Of a DNA stretch of 64,000 nt, positions 1 through 12,158 are shown in pieces. The translations under genes and the position numbers were made by a program. Numbering within the stretch: the first letter of the stretch is position 1; every line of letters starts with the position of its first letter. The DNA comes from Anseranas semipalmata (Eukaryota; Chordata; Aves; Anseriformes; Anseranatidae): assembly GCA_013399115.1 (NCBI GenBank), contig VXAA01003841.1:30632-94631 (forward strand). The letters are read 5' to 3'. The notes below the pieces were generated by a model. The model searched no databases, was not told where the DNA came from, and saw only the letters and a program-made list of their open reading frames with translations.

Positions 1-1187
1 ATGGAGGAGAAGAAGGTGATCAGGAGTAGTCAGCATGGGTTCACCAAGGGGAAATCATGCTTAACCAACCTGATAGCCTTCTATGATGGAATGACTAACT
101 GGGCGGATGAGGGATGTTGTCTACCTCGACTTCAGCAAGGCTTTCGACACTGTCACCCATAACATCCTCATAGGCAAGCTCAGGAAGCGTGGGGTGGATG
201 AGTGGACAGTGAGGTGGATTGAGAACTGGCTGGATGGCAGAGCTCACAGGGCTGTGATCAGTGGTGCTGTGTCTAGTTGGAAGCCTGTGGCTAGCGGTGT
301 CCCCCAGGGGTCCGTACCGGGTCCAGTCCTGTTCAACTTATTCATCAATAACCTGGATGATGGAATAGAGTGCACCCTCAGCAAGTTTGTTGATGACACA
401 AAACTGGGAGGTGTGGCTGATACACCAGAAGGCTGTGCTGCCATTCAGAGGGACATGGACAAGCTGGACAGTTGGGCTGTGAGGAACCTCATGAAGTTCA
501 ACAAAGGCAAATGCAGAGTCCTGCACCTAGGGCAGAATAACCCCATGCACCAGTACAGGTTGGGAGCTGACCTGCTGGAAAGCAGTTCTGTGGAGAAGGG
601 CCTGGGAGTCCTGGTGGACAGCAGGTTATCCATGAGCCAGCATTGTGCCCTTGTGGCCAAGAAGGCCAACGGTATCCTGGGGTGCATTAGGAGTGTTGCC
701 AGCAGGTCGAGGGAGGTGATCCTCCCCCTCTACTCAGCCCTGGTGAGGCCACACCTGGAGTATTGTGTCCAGTTCTGAGCTCCCCAGTACAAGAAGGACA
801 TGGAGCTCCTGGAGCGGGTCCAGTGGAGGGCTACCAAGATGGTTAGGGGACTGGAGCATCTCTCATACAAGGAGAGGCTGAGAGAGCTAGGCCTGTTTAG
901 CTTGGAGAAGAGAAGGCTGAGAGGGGGATCTTACCAATGTGTACAAATATCTGAATGGAGGGTGTCAAGAGGATGGGGCCAGACTCTTTTAAGTGGTGCC
1001 CAGCCACAAGACAAGAGGCAACGGGCACGAACTGAAATATAAGAAGTTCCAGCTGAATACGAGAAATCATTTCTTCACTGTGAGGTTGACAGAGCACTTG
1101 AACAGGTTGCCCAGAGGGGCTGTGGAGTCTCCTTCTTTGGAGATATTCAAAACCCCCCTGGATGCGATCATGTGCAATGTGCTCTAG
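1..1187 (+). pseudogene. CR1 ORF2 reverse transcriptase, C-terminal part, broken
   Basis: This is the RT and thumb/C-terminal part of CR1 ORF2. Frame 1 from base 1 encodes the '[14 protein letters not shown]' segment that precedes the palm. Around 108-112 a deletion shifts the frame, and 107-778 then encodes the palm: FSKAFDTV (about residues 9-16 of that stretch), VPQGS near 66-70, and the catalytic box FVDD near 94-97, a variant of the usual FADD that keeps both aspartates. At 776-778 a TGA replaces the expected tryptophan codon of the 'QFWAPQ' motif. The same frame continues through 'ELLERVQ' to about 920, where an extra G in the run at 923-927 shifts the frame again. The rest of the C-terminal region lies in the third frame and ends at 1187. 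The copy cannot make the full protein. Confidence 0.9.
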
Positions 1188-1276
1188 GTGACCCTGCTTG
1201 GCAGGGGGGGTTGGACCAGATGATCTCCAGAGGTCCCTTCCAACCTCAACCATTCTGTGATTCTGTGTGATTCTGT
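1..1276 (+). mobile_element. CR1 LINE, 3' half, cut by the window edge
   Basis: This is a CR1 non-LTR retrotransposon. It enters from before the window, within the reverse transcriptase (RT) region, and runs to its own 3' end. The 3' end is typical of avian CR1: a stretch around 1205-1250 reading 'ttggaccagatgatctccag' and 'ccaacctcaaccattctgtg', followed by short ATTCTGTG-type repeats that stop near 1276. CR1 copies by target-primed reverse transcription and is usually 5' truncated, so only its 3' half is often found. The coding part is described separately. The sequence matches my memory of the CR1 consensus closely and has few lesions, so the copy looks relatively young compared with the others here. 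The 5' start lies outside the window. Confidence 0.95.
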
Positions 1277-3561
1277 TACAACAGAAAATCATGCATGTAA
1301 GCTCTCCAAATGAGATAAAATCAAAATGCAGGACTGGCATGCATATGTGATGATAAATTTGTCAAAGTTATAAAAAATGCACACTCGCACAGAAACTGCA
1401 ACACTTAGTAAAAACATTAACAGTGAATATGCTAACTAAAATCCCAATAAGTTCTGTCTGGCACGCACTCTTTTTTGAAAATATTATATAACAATTATTC
1501 TTTGTATATACATATAAAATATTTTTTTTTCCTCAGAACTTATCTTGTCTAGGACAATGCTTGTCATAGTAAATTGTTCTCATCTGTAGTTCTGCCATGA
1601 ATTTTTTGACCCCAAACCATTTTTTTTCTTGCTTAGTACTTTCTACTTCTCTGCAGTTACAGTTCTGATTATTTACTGTTTTTTTTTTTCCTTTTAAGTA
1701 CTAAATGCTGATTGAAAACAAAACAAAAACAAATCTTAACAATCTAGCTTACGGTATTATTCTATTTACTTTTCATGGAGCCATATTAAAATCTCTGTCC
1801 TGAAAAATCATACGACACACATATACGATCTGGATATTTATTTCACTGAACTCTAGATCTGAAAAATGTAGAGTTCCAAAAGAGATTTTTTTTTCCATAT
1901 TTCAACATACAACCAGGTTTCTTCTGGGAAAAACATTATTTAAACTTTAACCTGAAATTTAAACTCTAACCTAAAATTGTATTATTCTGGGAGAAAATGC
2001 TATTCACCTGTTCCTTTACTTTAGGTGCTTAATAATTTCTAGATATTAAGTTTTGGTTGCTTCTGTAAGCTTATAGTTGCTCTACACTGTGGAAGTAGAA
2101 ACACTGACTATGTAGATCTAAAAGACACTCCTACTACTGAGATGAATGTTAAATTTTGCTATCATTCCATATGACTTCATAGATCTTTATTTGGACTCCT
2201 ACATGAACTGTTGAAGTAGACCCAATATACCATATACACAGAATTACAGTGTGCTGTTAGTCATAATTTCATTTTTCTCTAGTTCTAATTAGTCATTTTA
2301 TAGTAGTGGCATATTCATAATTACGCAACCCAAGGAGGTTAGTGAAAATCTTTAAAAATCTGCAGGGGTGCTTTTGGTTTTGGTTGTCCATTTTGATTTA
2401 CCATATGGTTCAGTGTTTAGAAACCACTTAATATCTCTCAAACTTAATTTTGTCTCCTTGTATGTAGGCATTACAATGGTGTCTTAAATTACACAGCTGC
2501 ACGTTGTTTTTTTTTTTTTTAATGGAACCTCTGCCTCATTCATGCTGTGGTCCAGAAACCCTGGCAATCAGTGGAAAGACTCTGTTAGTGAACTGGAAGC
2601 AACATGACCTTATGTGATATTTCCTAGCATTTGAGAGTATACTTAGAAAATACAATTACTTTTGCCATGTATATCTTTGTCTAAAAATAAGACCCTTTTC
2701 CACACTCTTCAATATTTTATGATTGGTATAAAGATTACTGAGTAAACTACTGATTTTAATATCAAACTACTTTAGCTCCAAATGTGACTTTTGAAAGGTA
2801 AAGTTTACTTATATATGCTATACCATGAGTAAAAGTAGTATTTTTTCCGATGGTAATTTGCTTCTAAACCAAAACATAATTACATTTTCATTTCTGTATC
2901 ACTCAAATTTGTACTGTGTTCAAATTTCCATGTGTTGCAGCATGCAATGCTGTAAATTGAAAACAACTTTCTTCTTGTCTTGGTGGAGAAATATAGTAAT
3001 TTGTTTGAGTAAATATGACAAGGGGGAAAGATTCCTATTTCAGAGCACATAGATTTGTGTTTAGCTGGGATCGAGAGCCTTACAAATAGCTGCTCTGTAG
3101 AACTTCTCAAGGACAGGGACAGTCCTAACATTCTCCGTAGCAATAAGATGCTGCAGTGTGACCCAAACCACAGCCAAACATAGGTATGTTGAATGGTTAT
3201 TTCCAGGTAGCCATCTGTTTTTCTTTTCATAACTGCTGCTTCAGATGGTGCGTGACATACATGACAAACCTTGCTCAAATGGACAAAAATACTTCTAAGG
3301 GTGTATTTGGAATATATAAGCAGGAGAGTGCTTGGCAATTAGACTTATTCTCACTGAGGCTGTTGTTCCAATGGCTAATAATTATAGCTAAATTCTTACT
3401 TTTTGGAGAATATTCATAATACATTAATTGAAATAATTAGGGTGGGTTTACAACAGAGTTCCTGATATTAACCACTTTATTCTAATTGCCGCTGAGTTAT
3501 ATTATTAAACAGTGAATTATCAATAAAATGCTTTTCAGTCTTCTCTTCATAGAGAAATATT
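1277..3561. other. AT-rich unique sequence, no gene seen
   Basis: This stretch contains short poly-T and poly-A runs (for example 1678-1691 and 2506-2520) and no recognisable repeat family. Overlapping open frames exist on both strands at 2825-3419; the longest is 152 codons on the minus strand (2880-3338). Their composition is not coding-like, and I see no splice context or family motif. Confidence 0.6.
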
Positions 3562-3855
3562 AATCACAGAATCACAGAATAACAGAACGGTTAAGGTTGG
3601 AAGGGACCTCTGGAGGTTATCTGGTCCAACCCTCCCTGCTCAAGCAAGGAGACCTAGAACAGGTTGCCCAGGACTGTGTCCAGATGGCTTTTGAACATCT
3701 CCAAGGAAGGAGACTCCACAACCTCTCTGGGCAACCTGTTCCAGTGCTCCATCACCCACACAGTAAAGAAGTGCTTCATGATGTTTAGATGGAACCTCTT
3801 GTGTTCCAGTTTGTGCCCATTGCCTCTTGTCCTGCCATGGGGCACCACTGAAAAG
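3562..3855 (-). mobile_element. CR1 LINE, 3' part of a copy split by a later insertion (outer element)
   Basis: On the minus strand this is the 3' end of a CR1: the ATTCTGTG-type tail lies at 3562-3580, then the conserved 3' UTR (complement of 'aaggttggaagggacctctg' at 3592-3611), then the last codons of ORF2. Minus-strand bases 3848-3654 encode the C-terminal block with 'TRGNGHKLEHKRF' and 'EHWNRLP'. Coding homology stops abruptly at 3855, just after the complement of 'cttttcagtggtgcc'. The next upstream piece of the same ORF resumes at about 5313, beyond a complete inserted CR1. The two parts join in the order and at the point expected from the intact copy at 950-1000 of this window, so I treat 3562-3855 and 5313-6205 as one insertion. 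Confidence 0.85.
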
Positions 3856-5312
3856 AATCACAGAATCATAGAATCATTTAGGGTGGAAAAGACCTTTAGT
3901 CCGACCATTCATGTAACACTACAAGTCCAACGCTAAACCATGACCCTAAGCACCACATCCACGTCTCTTAAATACCTCCAGGGATGGCAACTCCATCACC
4001 TCCCTGAGCAGCTTGTTCCACTGCCTAACCACCATGAAAAAATTCTTCCTGATATCCAATCTAAACCTTCCCTGGCACAACTTGAGGACGTGTTGCCTTG
4101 CATCCTATCACTTGTCGACTGAGAAAAAGAGACCGACACTCTACTTGCTGCAACCTCCTGTTAGGTAGTTGTAGAGAGCAATGAGGTCTCCCCTGAGCCT
4201 CCTTTTCACCATACTAAACAGCCCCAGTTCCTTCAGCTGCTCCTCATATGTCTTGTTTTCTAGTCCCTTCAGCTTTGTTGCTCCTCTCTGGACACGCTCA
4301 AGCAACTCAATATCCTTCTTGTAGTGAGGGGCCCAAAACTGAACACAGCACTCAAGGTGCAGTCTCACCAGTGCCGAGTACATCACTTCCCTAGTCCTGC
4401 TGGTCACACTATTTCTGATACAAGCCAGGATGCCATTGACCTTCTTGGCCACCTGGCCACACTGCTGGCTCATGTTCAGACGGCTGTTGACCAGCACCCC
4501 CAGGTCTGGGCAACTTTCCAGCTACTCTTCCACAAGCCTATACCACTGCATGGGGTTGTTATGACCCACGTGCAGGAAACTGGAACTGATCCTTGTTGAA
4601 TGTCATGTGATTGGACACAGTCTGTAGATCTAGCTTATCCAGTTCCCTCTGCAGAGCCTTCCTACCCTCAAGCAGATCAACACTCCCACCCAACTTGGTG
4701 TCATATGCAAACTTACTGAGGAAGCACTCAATCCCCTCATCAATATCATTGATTAAGATATTAAACAAAATTGGTCCCAATACTGAACCCTGGGGAGCAC
4801 CACTTGTGACTGGTTACCAACTGGGTTTAACTCCATTCACAACAACACTCTGAGCCCAGTCATCCAGCCAGTTTTTTATCCAGTGAACAGTACCTCTGTC
4901 CAAACCATGAGCAGCCAGTTTCTCCAGGAGAATGCTGTGGGAAACAGTATCAAATGCCTTACTAAAGTCCAAGTAAAAAAAATCCACAGCCTTTCACTTG
5001 TCCTCTAAGTGGGTCATCTTGTCATAGAAGCAGATCAGGTTAGTCAGGCAGGGCCTGCCTTTCATAAACCGTGCTGACTGGGTTTGATCACCTGGTTGTC
5101 CTGTACATGCCATGTGATGGCACTCGAGATGATCAGCTCCATGACCTTCCATGGCACCAAGGCCAGACTGACAGGCCTGTAATTCCCCAGATCCTTTTTC
5201 GTGCCCTTCTTGTAAACGGGAGTTATATTCAACAACGTCCGGTCAACTGGGACCTCCCTGGTTAGCCAGGACTGCTGTTGAATTACTGAAAGTGTCTTCA
5301 AGTGGGTTGAAA
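3856..5312 (-). mobile_element. CR1 LINE of a second subfamily, inserted inside another CR1
   Basis: This is a complete-ended insertion on the minus strand. Its 3' tail is at 3856-3877, and the adjacent 3' UTR ('tttagggtggaaaagacctt', 3878-3897) differs from that of the outer element, which marks another CR1 subfamily. Upstream on the minus strand it carries ORF2 pieces: 4497-4141 (thumb, with '[16 protein letters not shown]'), 4780-4559 (palm, where FADD has become FAYD), and 5301-5062 (with NYRPVSL and QHGL). Several frame breaks separate these pieces, so it is a dead copy. Homology ends near 5312 within the linker before NYRPVSL, so it is 5' truncated. About 8-9 bp of the outer element appear to be lost at the insertion point, and I see no clear target-site duplication, as is common for CR1. 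Confidence 0.85.
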
Positions 5313-6205
5313 GTCCATCTTCCTTGCACCATCACTTCAGGTATTTATAGACATTGATAAGATCCCCCCTGAGTCTCCTCTTCTCCAGGCTGAACAGTCC
5401 CAACTCTATCTGCCTTTTCTCATAGGAGGGATGCTCCAACCCCTGGATCATCTTGGTAGCCCTCTGTTGGACTCTTGCCAGTATGTCCATGTCTGTCTTG
5501 TAGTAGGTGAGCCAGAACTGGACACAGTACTCCAGTTGTGGCCTCACCGATGCTGAGTAGAGGGAAAGGATCTCCTCTCTTGACCTGCTGGAGATACTTT
5601 GCCTAATGCAGCCAAGAATACCATTAGCCTTCTTAGCAGCAAGGGCACATTGCTGACTCATGTTCAACTTGGCGTCTACCAGGACTCCTAGGTACTTTTC
5701 TGCAGAGCTGCTTTCCAGCTGGGTGGCCTGCAGCATGTACTGGTGACTAGGGTTGTTCCTCCCCAAGTGCAGGACTCTGCATTTCTCCTTGTTGAACTTC
5801 ATGACATTTTTGTCAGCCCACCTCTCCAGCCTGTCGAGGTCCCTCTGGGTGGCTGCATGACCCTTTGGTGAGTCAGCCACTCCCCCCAGTTTTGTGTCGA
5901 TCATGAATTTACTTACTCTGCCCCATTGTCCATATCATTAATGAAGATGTTAAACAGGACTGGACTCAGTATTGACCCCTGGGATACTCCTGTCATTACT
6001 GGCCTCCAACCATGCCACTGACCTCTACCCTCTGGGCCCAGCCCTTCAGCCCGTTTTTGATCCACCTCACTGTCTGCTCATCCAGCCCATATTTCAACTG
6101 TTTCTTTATGAAGATCTCAGGGGGGACATTCTCAAAGGCCTTACTGAAGTCCAGAAAGACAATATCCATTGCTCCCCCCTCATCCATGAGGGATTGGGTG
6201 GACCC
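5313..6205 (-). mobile_element. CR1 LINE, 5' part of the split outer element
   Basis: This is the upstream half of the outer CR1 copy whose 3' end is at 3562-3855. On the minus strand 6187-5996 encodes the start of the RT palm (DIVFLDFSKAF) and 5904-5332 encodes the rest of the palm and the thumb without a stop (through 'YCVQFW' and '[15 protein letters not shown]'). The catalytic FADD box reads FMID (near 5890), so the first catalytic aspartate is lost. There is a frame break between 5904 and 5996. Homology to CR1 fades at about 6200, which is the 5' truncation point. The 3' edge at 5313 is the junction with the inserted element. Confidence 0.85.
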
Positions 6206-9200
6206 AGTATGTGGAAGGCCTGTGTTGTAGACTTGTGAAAACCATCAGTAGACAGTTCTTTTCTATCTGATCTTTTAAAGTATTTTTCTATATGAAATCT
6301 TATTTTTTGAGAATACAGAAAAAAATTCCCAGTAACTCTGACTTTGACTACTTCTTTTCTTGGGGAGGATGTTTTCTTGTTTGTTTAAGGTATCTTGGCA
6401 TCTTTAAGGATTATAGGAATTCCTTGAGTCCATCACTTGAGCAAATTCCTACAACTGGACTTCACTGTACTGTTTTTTGGGTTTGTGCCCTCATCCCCTC
6501 AAAAATGGGGAAAATGCTTGGAATTTTCTGATCATTCAGAAACTTTTCAGTTAAGTCTGAAACCTGAACAAATGTAATTGGTGTAACAAAAACAGATGTA
6601 CTTTGCTTTCCTGCTTTGAACAGTCTTTATAAAAGCAACCAATTTGGACCTAATGCAGTCAGTTTTGTTTGAGACTTATGTGGTAATCTTTTTTGCAGAA
6701 GAAACATTCAGCACAGTATCTGAGCAGAGGTAACTCAGATTCACTGAGCTGCCAAACAGGAAAGCAAGTTCAGAAGTTCTTTTTGTAATGGAAAGAGAAA
6801 ACTATTTCTTGAAGTCTTGTGATTTAACTTTTTTTGAACACTTTTATGATTTAACCAGTCTTACCCTCAGTGTAACTACTGTTTTCACTCCAAGTTTACT
6901 TGAATATTTTAGAAATAACTTCAGATGAGCATGAGAAGGCAAAGCGTATTTTATTTGCATCTATATTTATTGGAACTATGCGGATGGTAAAGATCTCTTT
7001 GATGTACAGACTTGTTAGCTAACATATGTATTATAATGCGTGGACAATGGTGTGTGGGGAGGTATTTTGTCTTATGCTGGATGAGCTTCCCATCTTGTTT
7101 AATGGGAAGAATAAGTCAGAAGTTGTAAGTTTTAGTCATTTTTAACAATTTTCACAGATGTCATCACTAGCTTTTCAATGTTTAACAAATTTGATTGAAA
7201 GTAAGTTGTTTAATTTTTATTCTTTCTTCTTGAAATGCTTTCATATATCTTACACAAATTTATTCTAATTTTGGAGATATAGGGCTTAGCAATATACTTT
7301 GGTAGGGATGAGGAATGTTACTCAATGCAGCATTACCTTTTTAATAGGCAAATGAATTTTACAGGCTGTCTATTGTAGGTTGGCATATGTGAAATGAATA
7401 AACATCAACTTCTTACAATGTCAAATAGAAAGTCACAGACCAGGAACTACAGAAGTCTAAAACCCTTCATTTAATTTGAAGAAATCTAAAAAAGTGATGC
7501 AGTGTCAGCAATGTTTAAAGTCTTAAAAGTATGTTAATGTTTTGGCCTTCTTTTACTTCATCCCAGTAGTGTGAAACAAAGTTAAAAATAGTTAAATAAT
7601 TTTACTGGGTGTCCTAAAACTGCAGAAGACAACTATAATCCACTCTCAAACTGACAATTCCTAATATAACCTCAGTGAACAACTGAGTATAATTTAAAAA
7701 AGCTTTAGGGCAAAACATATAATGAAGGAGTGGGCTACCTCTACTTCCTGAACAATTGGATGCATCTTATAAAAGAATTGTGTGGCAAATGAAGGAGGGA
7801 CCATGGTAAATGATCAGTTTTGTGTTGTGGATAACCATAGCAGAGTAGGATGGAATTTTGTACAACAACTAGCTGATTCTACTTACATTTACTTGTCATG
7901 ATAAGTGAATGTCAGAACCCTAGCTTGTGTTGCATTCATGCAGTTAAATTTCTAAACCTGGACCTGGACCTTAAACTCTGCTATGTCTCCACATGCTGTG
8001 TGCAGAAATACTCTTCAATCTTTCTGTAATAAAACTTACAAATTGCAGACATTTCTGTGGCAGCTTTTGCCTCCAAAAGTCATTGCAAATGTCCAGCTAG
8101 AGCTCGCTTTTTATTTTTTATATTTTTGTTTGTTTACTTATTTTTATTTTTAATTTTAAAAAAAGGTATCCCGACAGCTGTTGAAAGGACTGAGGATAAG
8201 TTACTCAGTGTTGGATGTGTAACAAACTGAAGATATGGATGACACACTTCTCACATACTGCAGACAATGACTTCAGAGCTGTGTGCAACTGTGGTTGCTC
8301 TAAGCTATGGCTATTGATAAATGGAAGGTCTCATTGTAGGCAAGGTAACAGAAAGCACTTTGCTTCCTGAGCAGGCCAGCTGCTCACAAACAAGTGCTCC
8401 ATAGGGAAAATAATTCAATTCATATAATCATCACTGGCTCAGGAGTCAAAATAAAAGAAGAGAACAAAGAGGTGATGAAAGTTAGAATTTGGAGGGATTG
8501 ACAGGAGATTGGGTGGCTTTGCTAACACCCACAAAGCATTGATGACACTTGTACATTAGTCTTTTGCTTTATTCATAGTGTTATTAATTTTTAAAGAAGC
8601 ATTAAGATATTTCATTTATAACAGTGAAATGTGTTGTCATATTCACTCTGAATATGTTTCCTGTTGGTTTTTAGCTTTAACCTTGATCTGCATGTTCACC
8701 ACATGTGGGTATGAATTTGGAAGTCATGAAGTTATTGTCTATGGTAGCTGAAAATAGCTGTACAGTTTGTGAAGCACTTTTGCTCATAAGAAATGCTGTT
8801 TGTCTACCCTAGAATATAAGTTTCAGGGAAGGTGTAGAAAGAGAAGGATAAAGGAGGAAACTTGACAGAAAAGAGCAAAACAGCCCAAGCAAAGGCTACT
8901 GAAGAGTCTGACAGCAGAATAAAACAGATGAAACCTTTGGGAGTTCCCACCACACAATTTGTAAGGCTAGTACACATAGAGATCTTTCAGAGTTCCATAT
9001 GTTTTTATTCTGCTGCACAGTATTAAAATTTTACTTGAAGCTTTTATTGTTGCCTCCTTGATTTTGATTTTTTCCTTTTTATTTTATTTTTTTTTTGAAC
9101 TTCTTCATACAAAATAAACAACAGGCCATGTTTCCCAGCAGAGAGTCATTAAGGATACTGCAATAATTAAATCTGAATGAATGCTGTAATACTGCAGAAA

Positions 9201-11408
9201 AAGGTGGTATAACTGAGTAGCTCACATGCTTCTTGATGATATATTACTTAGATACTGTTTGTAACTGGTATCAAAAAAGTTAGTGGTGTCGTGAAACTAC
9301 CACCATCAACTTATGCTGCAAGTCTTGAACACAATCTGTCAGCAACCCCTGAGCAGCTGTCAATAGGTCTAAAGTAGGGCTGAAATCTGAGAGCTGGGAT
9401 GTGTTAAGAAAATAGGTAAGAGCAACAGAAGTTTCTGCTTCCTTGTATGTTGTGAAGTCATCAGGAACTGGGAACCACTGCTTTGCAATGAAACAAGATA
9501 CCCATCATTCATGCACACCATCTTGCCTTTTGTTGAGTGACTTCTCTCAGTTTATGTTTGTTGTTCTCAGCATGGATAGCTTCTAGTCTAGGCAAGAATA
9601 AAGACAGGCCAATCCATTTCTCCTGAAAGGCTGGTGATTCCTGAAATGAAATGTAGAGACTGCAGAACCCGTAGTCCTAGAACACCTCCAGGTTCTTCTC
9701 CAGGAGTGAGTTGACATCAGTTAAAAATTCACTAGGATAATGAATAATTGCATAGCTGCTTATTTAGTTTAACTTCATCCACTTCAGCTGGATACTTCTC
9801 TTACTCTTCTACTATTTTCTTCCCTCTTATGATGAACTGGAAAATCATTTATGTTGCTTCTTATGAAAGTCTGTGCAACAAGTAGGTGAGAAAAAAGACC
9901 AGCTTACTTGTACTCAAAGAGAGAAGATGAACTGGTGATTGGCAGAAGCAGGAACCAAAACCAAGCAATTCAGACAATTCAGAATGGACCTTCCAAGGAG
10001 TTAACAGAAGAAAAAGGTGGAAACATAGCTAGGAGAACCAGGTCTGCACTGAGTTTTTATCTTCTGTTTTACTGAGGCCAGGTGAGATGCTAAAGGAACA
10101 AAGATCCCCATTTACTTGATTGCCAATGCTGTAGGTGGAGATGGGAGTGGGCTGTAACTAAAGAAGGAGGTGTCTAAAGATGACAAACATAGTAAAGGAT
10201 AGTAAAGGATAGCACTGCATTCAGAACCATTGACCTACGTTGTAGTGCCAATGCCTTACTTTATTTTTATGCTTCAGGATATGTTCCTGGGTAGGAAATG
10301 GATTTTCCTTTTCCATGTTGACTAGCTGTTTCATAGGGATAGCATAGTGGGATGTGGGGATGAACAATGCTTTAACCCTATATATGTGTGTATGGGACTT
10401 ATTTTATAAAACAGGTCTCTTGACTTCAGCTGTTTAATTAGGAATAACAGAGATCGAGCTTAAAAGCAGCATAACTACCCTTCCTCAACTTTCATACTCT
10501 TCAGAATCCCTCAAGATTCTGGTGCAAAAAAACCCTCAAACTAGAAGAAATTAAAAAAAGAATAAATGAAAGTAACTCCAAAACAAATATTGTCCAGAAT
10601 GTTTTCCCACAGAAACTATAATATCCCCCTTATTCTGACTGACTGCAGCAATGGATGTAGCAAGAAGTTTTCTAATAGGAGGAAAATGCCTGGAACTTTA
10701 AATAAAAGGCCTGCTGAATAAGTGTTACGTTTTAATAACATTTTACATTTGGTTTACTTACTGTCAAACTGCTAATAGAGGTAGGGGACAATATTAATTG
10801 GAATAAAATACTGCTTTCCTTCCAAATAGTGATAACATGTTCATTTTGAAAAAAAATATAGGTATAAGCCAAAAATTCTACTTTGCAGCAAAAGAATAAA
10901 AAGAATCATCTAACTTTGGAAAAAATGCTGCATCCGTACTTTAGTTTGGTGTAAGAGCAGTCTTACGCCAGAGTGGGAGAATTCTACGTCCTACTTCTTT
11001 CTAAGAGTATTTCAACACCCATCTTCCAATCTTCAGTTTCACTGTATAATCTTATAATTAGGTTGACACTATATTATAAAATTATTTTTGTTTACTTGGT
11101 CTTGTTGGAGCTTTTCCATTTTGTATAAATGAGATTGCTTTTTATTTAGCTTCCCCTCTGAGTCAATATAATCACTATATTGTTTATATAATTATGACCT
11201 CTAAGCTCTGCCTCAAACCTCTCTAAAAGGCAGCCATACCTCAAAGGGGCTGGGGGAAGCCACCCACCTGTGAGCTATGCTGCCTGGTTATCTGCATTCA
11301 GCTGCCATTCAGAAGCTGACATTTTGAGGAATCTGAACTCTTACAGCTTCATGAATCAGACAGAGAAGTGATTGAGGTGGATAGACTCATTTACACGAGC
11401 TGCTTCTG
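6206..11408. other. AT-rich unique sequence, no gene seen
   Basis: I see no recognisable repeat family, RNA gene or convincing coding exon in this 5.2 kb. It holds AT-rich runs at 8106-8165 and 9065-9095, and a 10-bp unit (agtaaaggat) repeated twice near 10191-10210. A short stretch at 7158-7200 has a CAG before it, a GTAAGT after it and one open frame of 14 codons, but 43 bases are too few to separate it from chance. Confidence 0.55.
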
Positions 11409-11537
11409 CATTTAGCTGAGTTGGAACATCAGACCTAAGAGTTTGCTTTTTGGAATAAATAGGTTAGCTGGTTTGCAGCCAAGAACTGTGACCTTCTGTA
11501 GTACATGCATCTATGAAGTATTTCTGATGAAATTTAG
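11409..11537 (+). repeat. Divergent local repeat, copy A
   Basis: This block resembles 12028-12158 over roughly 130 bp. Shared landmarks in the same order are 'catt-agctg', 'ggaacatca' / 'ggacatca', 'aagagtttg', 'tagctggtttg' / 'tagttgggtttg', and 'agtatttctg' / 'agtgtttctg'. I do not recognise the family. It could be an old tandem duplication or two fragments of an unknown dispersed repeat. Seen by eye only, so the exact edges are uncertain. Confidence 0.5.
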
Positions 11538-12027
11538 GTATTAACCCTGAAATACTGTGTTTGGTATTTGAATTATTTCTCATGTATTAGAAACAAGATC
11601 TCAGTTAAAGGGATTTATGTTCTAGTTGGTAGTCTGCACTTGCTGTTATATTAAATAGCTAAAGCTAGGAATCTAATTCTTGCTTAAGTACTGAAAAGGT
11701 GACCTCTTTACAGGGCTGTAGAGTGCCTATGTCTCCCACTAAACTCAATAGGGAACTGCTAATGTTCAACGCTTGAACTTGTGTCCATCTGCTTGATTCC
11801 TGGAAGATCTTTAGATACGTAACATGTCACCAACATAGCTTGAGCTAACTTAGCTGTTAGTATTGTGGAGATTGTAGAAAAACAACAACAAAATGTCTTG
11901 TTTTTAGTTACTTTTAATGTTATTGATTAAAGTTTTTTTTTTTCTTTTTTTTTTTTTTCTTTTCAGAGGCTCAGTGAGTTCTAACAGCTATTTTGCCAAT
12001 TGCTTTTTGAAGGCAGGTCTTTCCCAG

Positions 12028-12158
12028 CATTCAGCTGTCTAGTTTGGACATCATATCCAAGAGTTTGGTTTTCAGCATAAGCTGGATAGTTGGGTTTGTA
12101 GCTGAACGAGTACACATATACATTGTATAATATTTTGAAAGTGTTTCTGTTAGTTTTT
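12028..12158 (+). repeat. Divergent local repeat, copy B
   Basis: This is the second copy of the unit at 11409-11537, in the same orientation and about 620 bp downstream. A long poly-T/C tract (11932-11963) ending in CAG lies between the two copies. No coding potential is seen in either. Confidence 0.5.

Noticed and set aside
897..1340. 147-codon minus-strand frame
   Set aside because: Antisense shadow of the CR1 ORF2 end and 3' UTR.
2880..3338. 152-codon minus-strand frame in unique sequence
   Set aside because: It has no motif, overlaps open frames on the other strand and has no splice or promoter context. A frame this long is uncommon but not surprising in 64 kb searched on six frames.
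7158..7200. Mini-exon of 43 bp between CAG and GTAAGT
   Set aside because: Too short for its open frame to mean anything, and the pyrimidine tract is weak.
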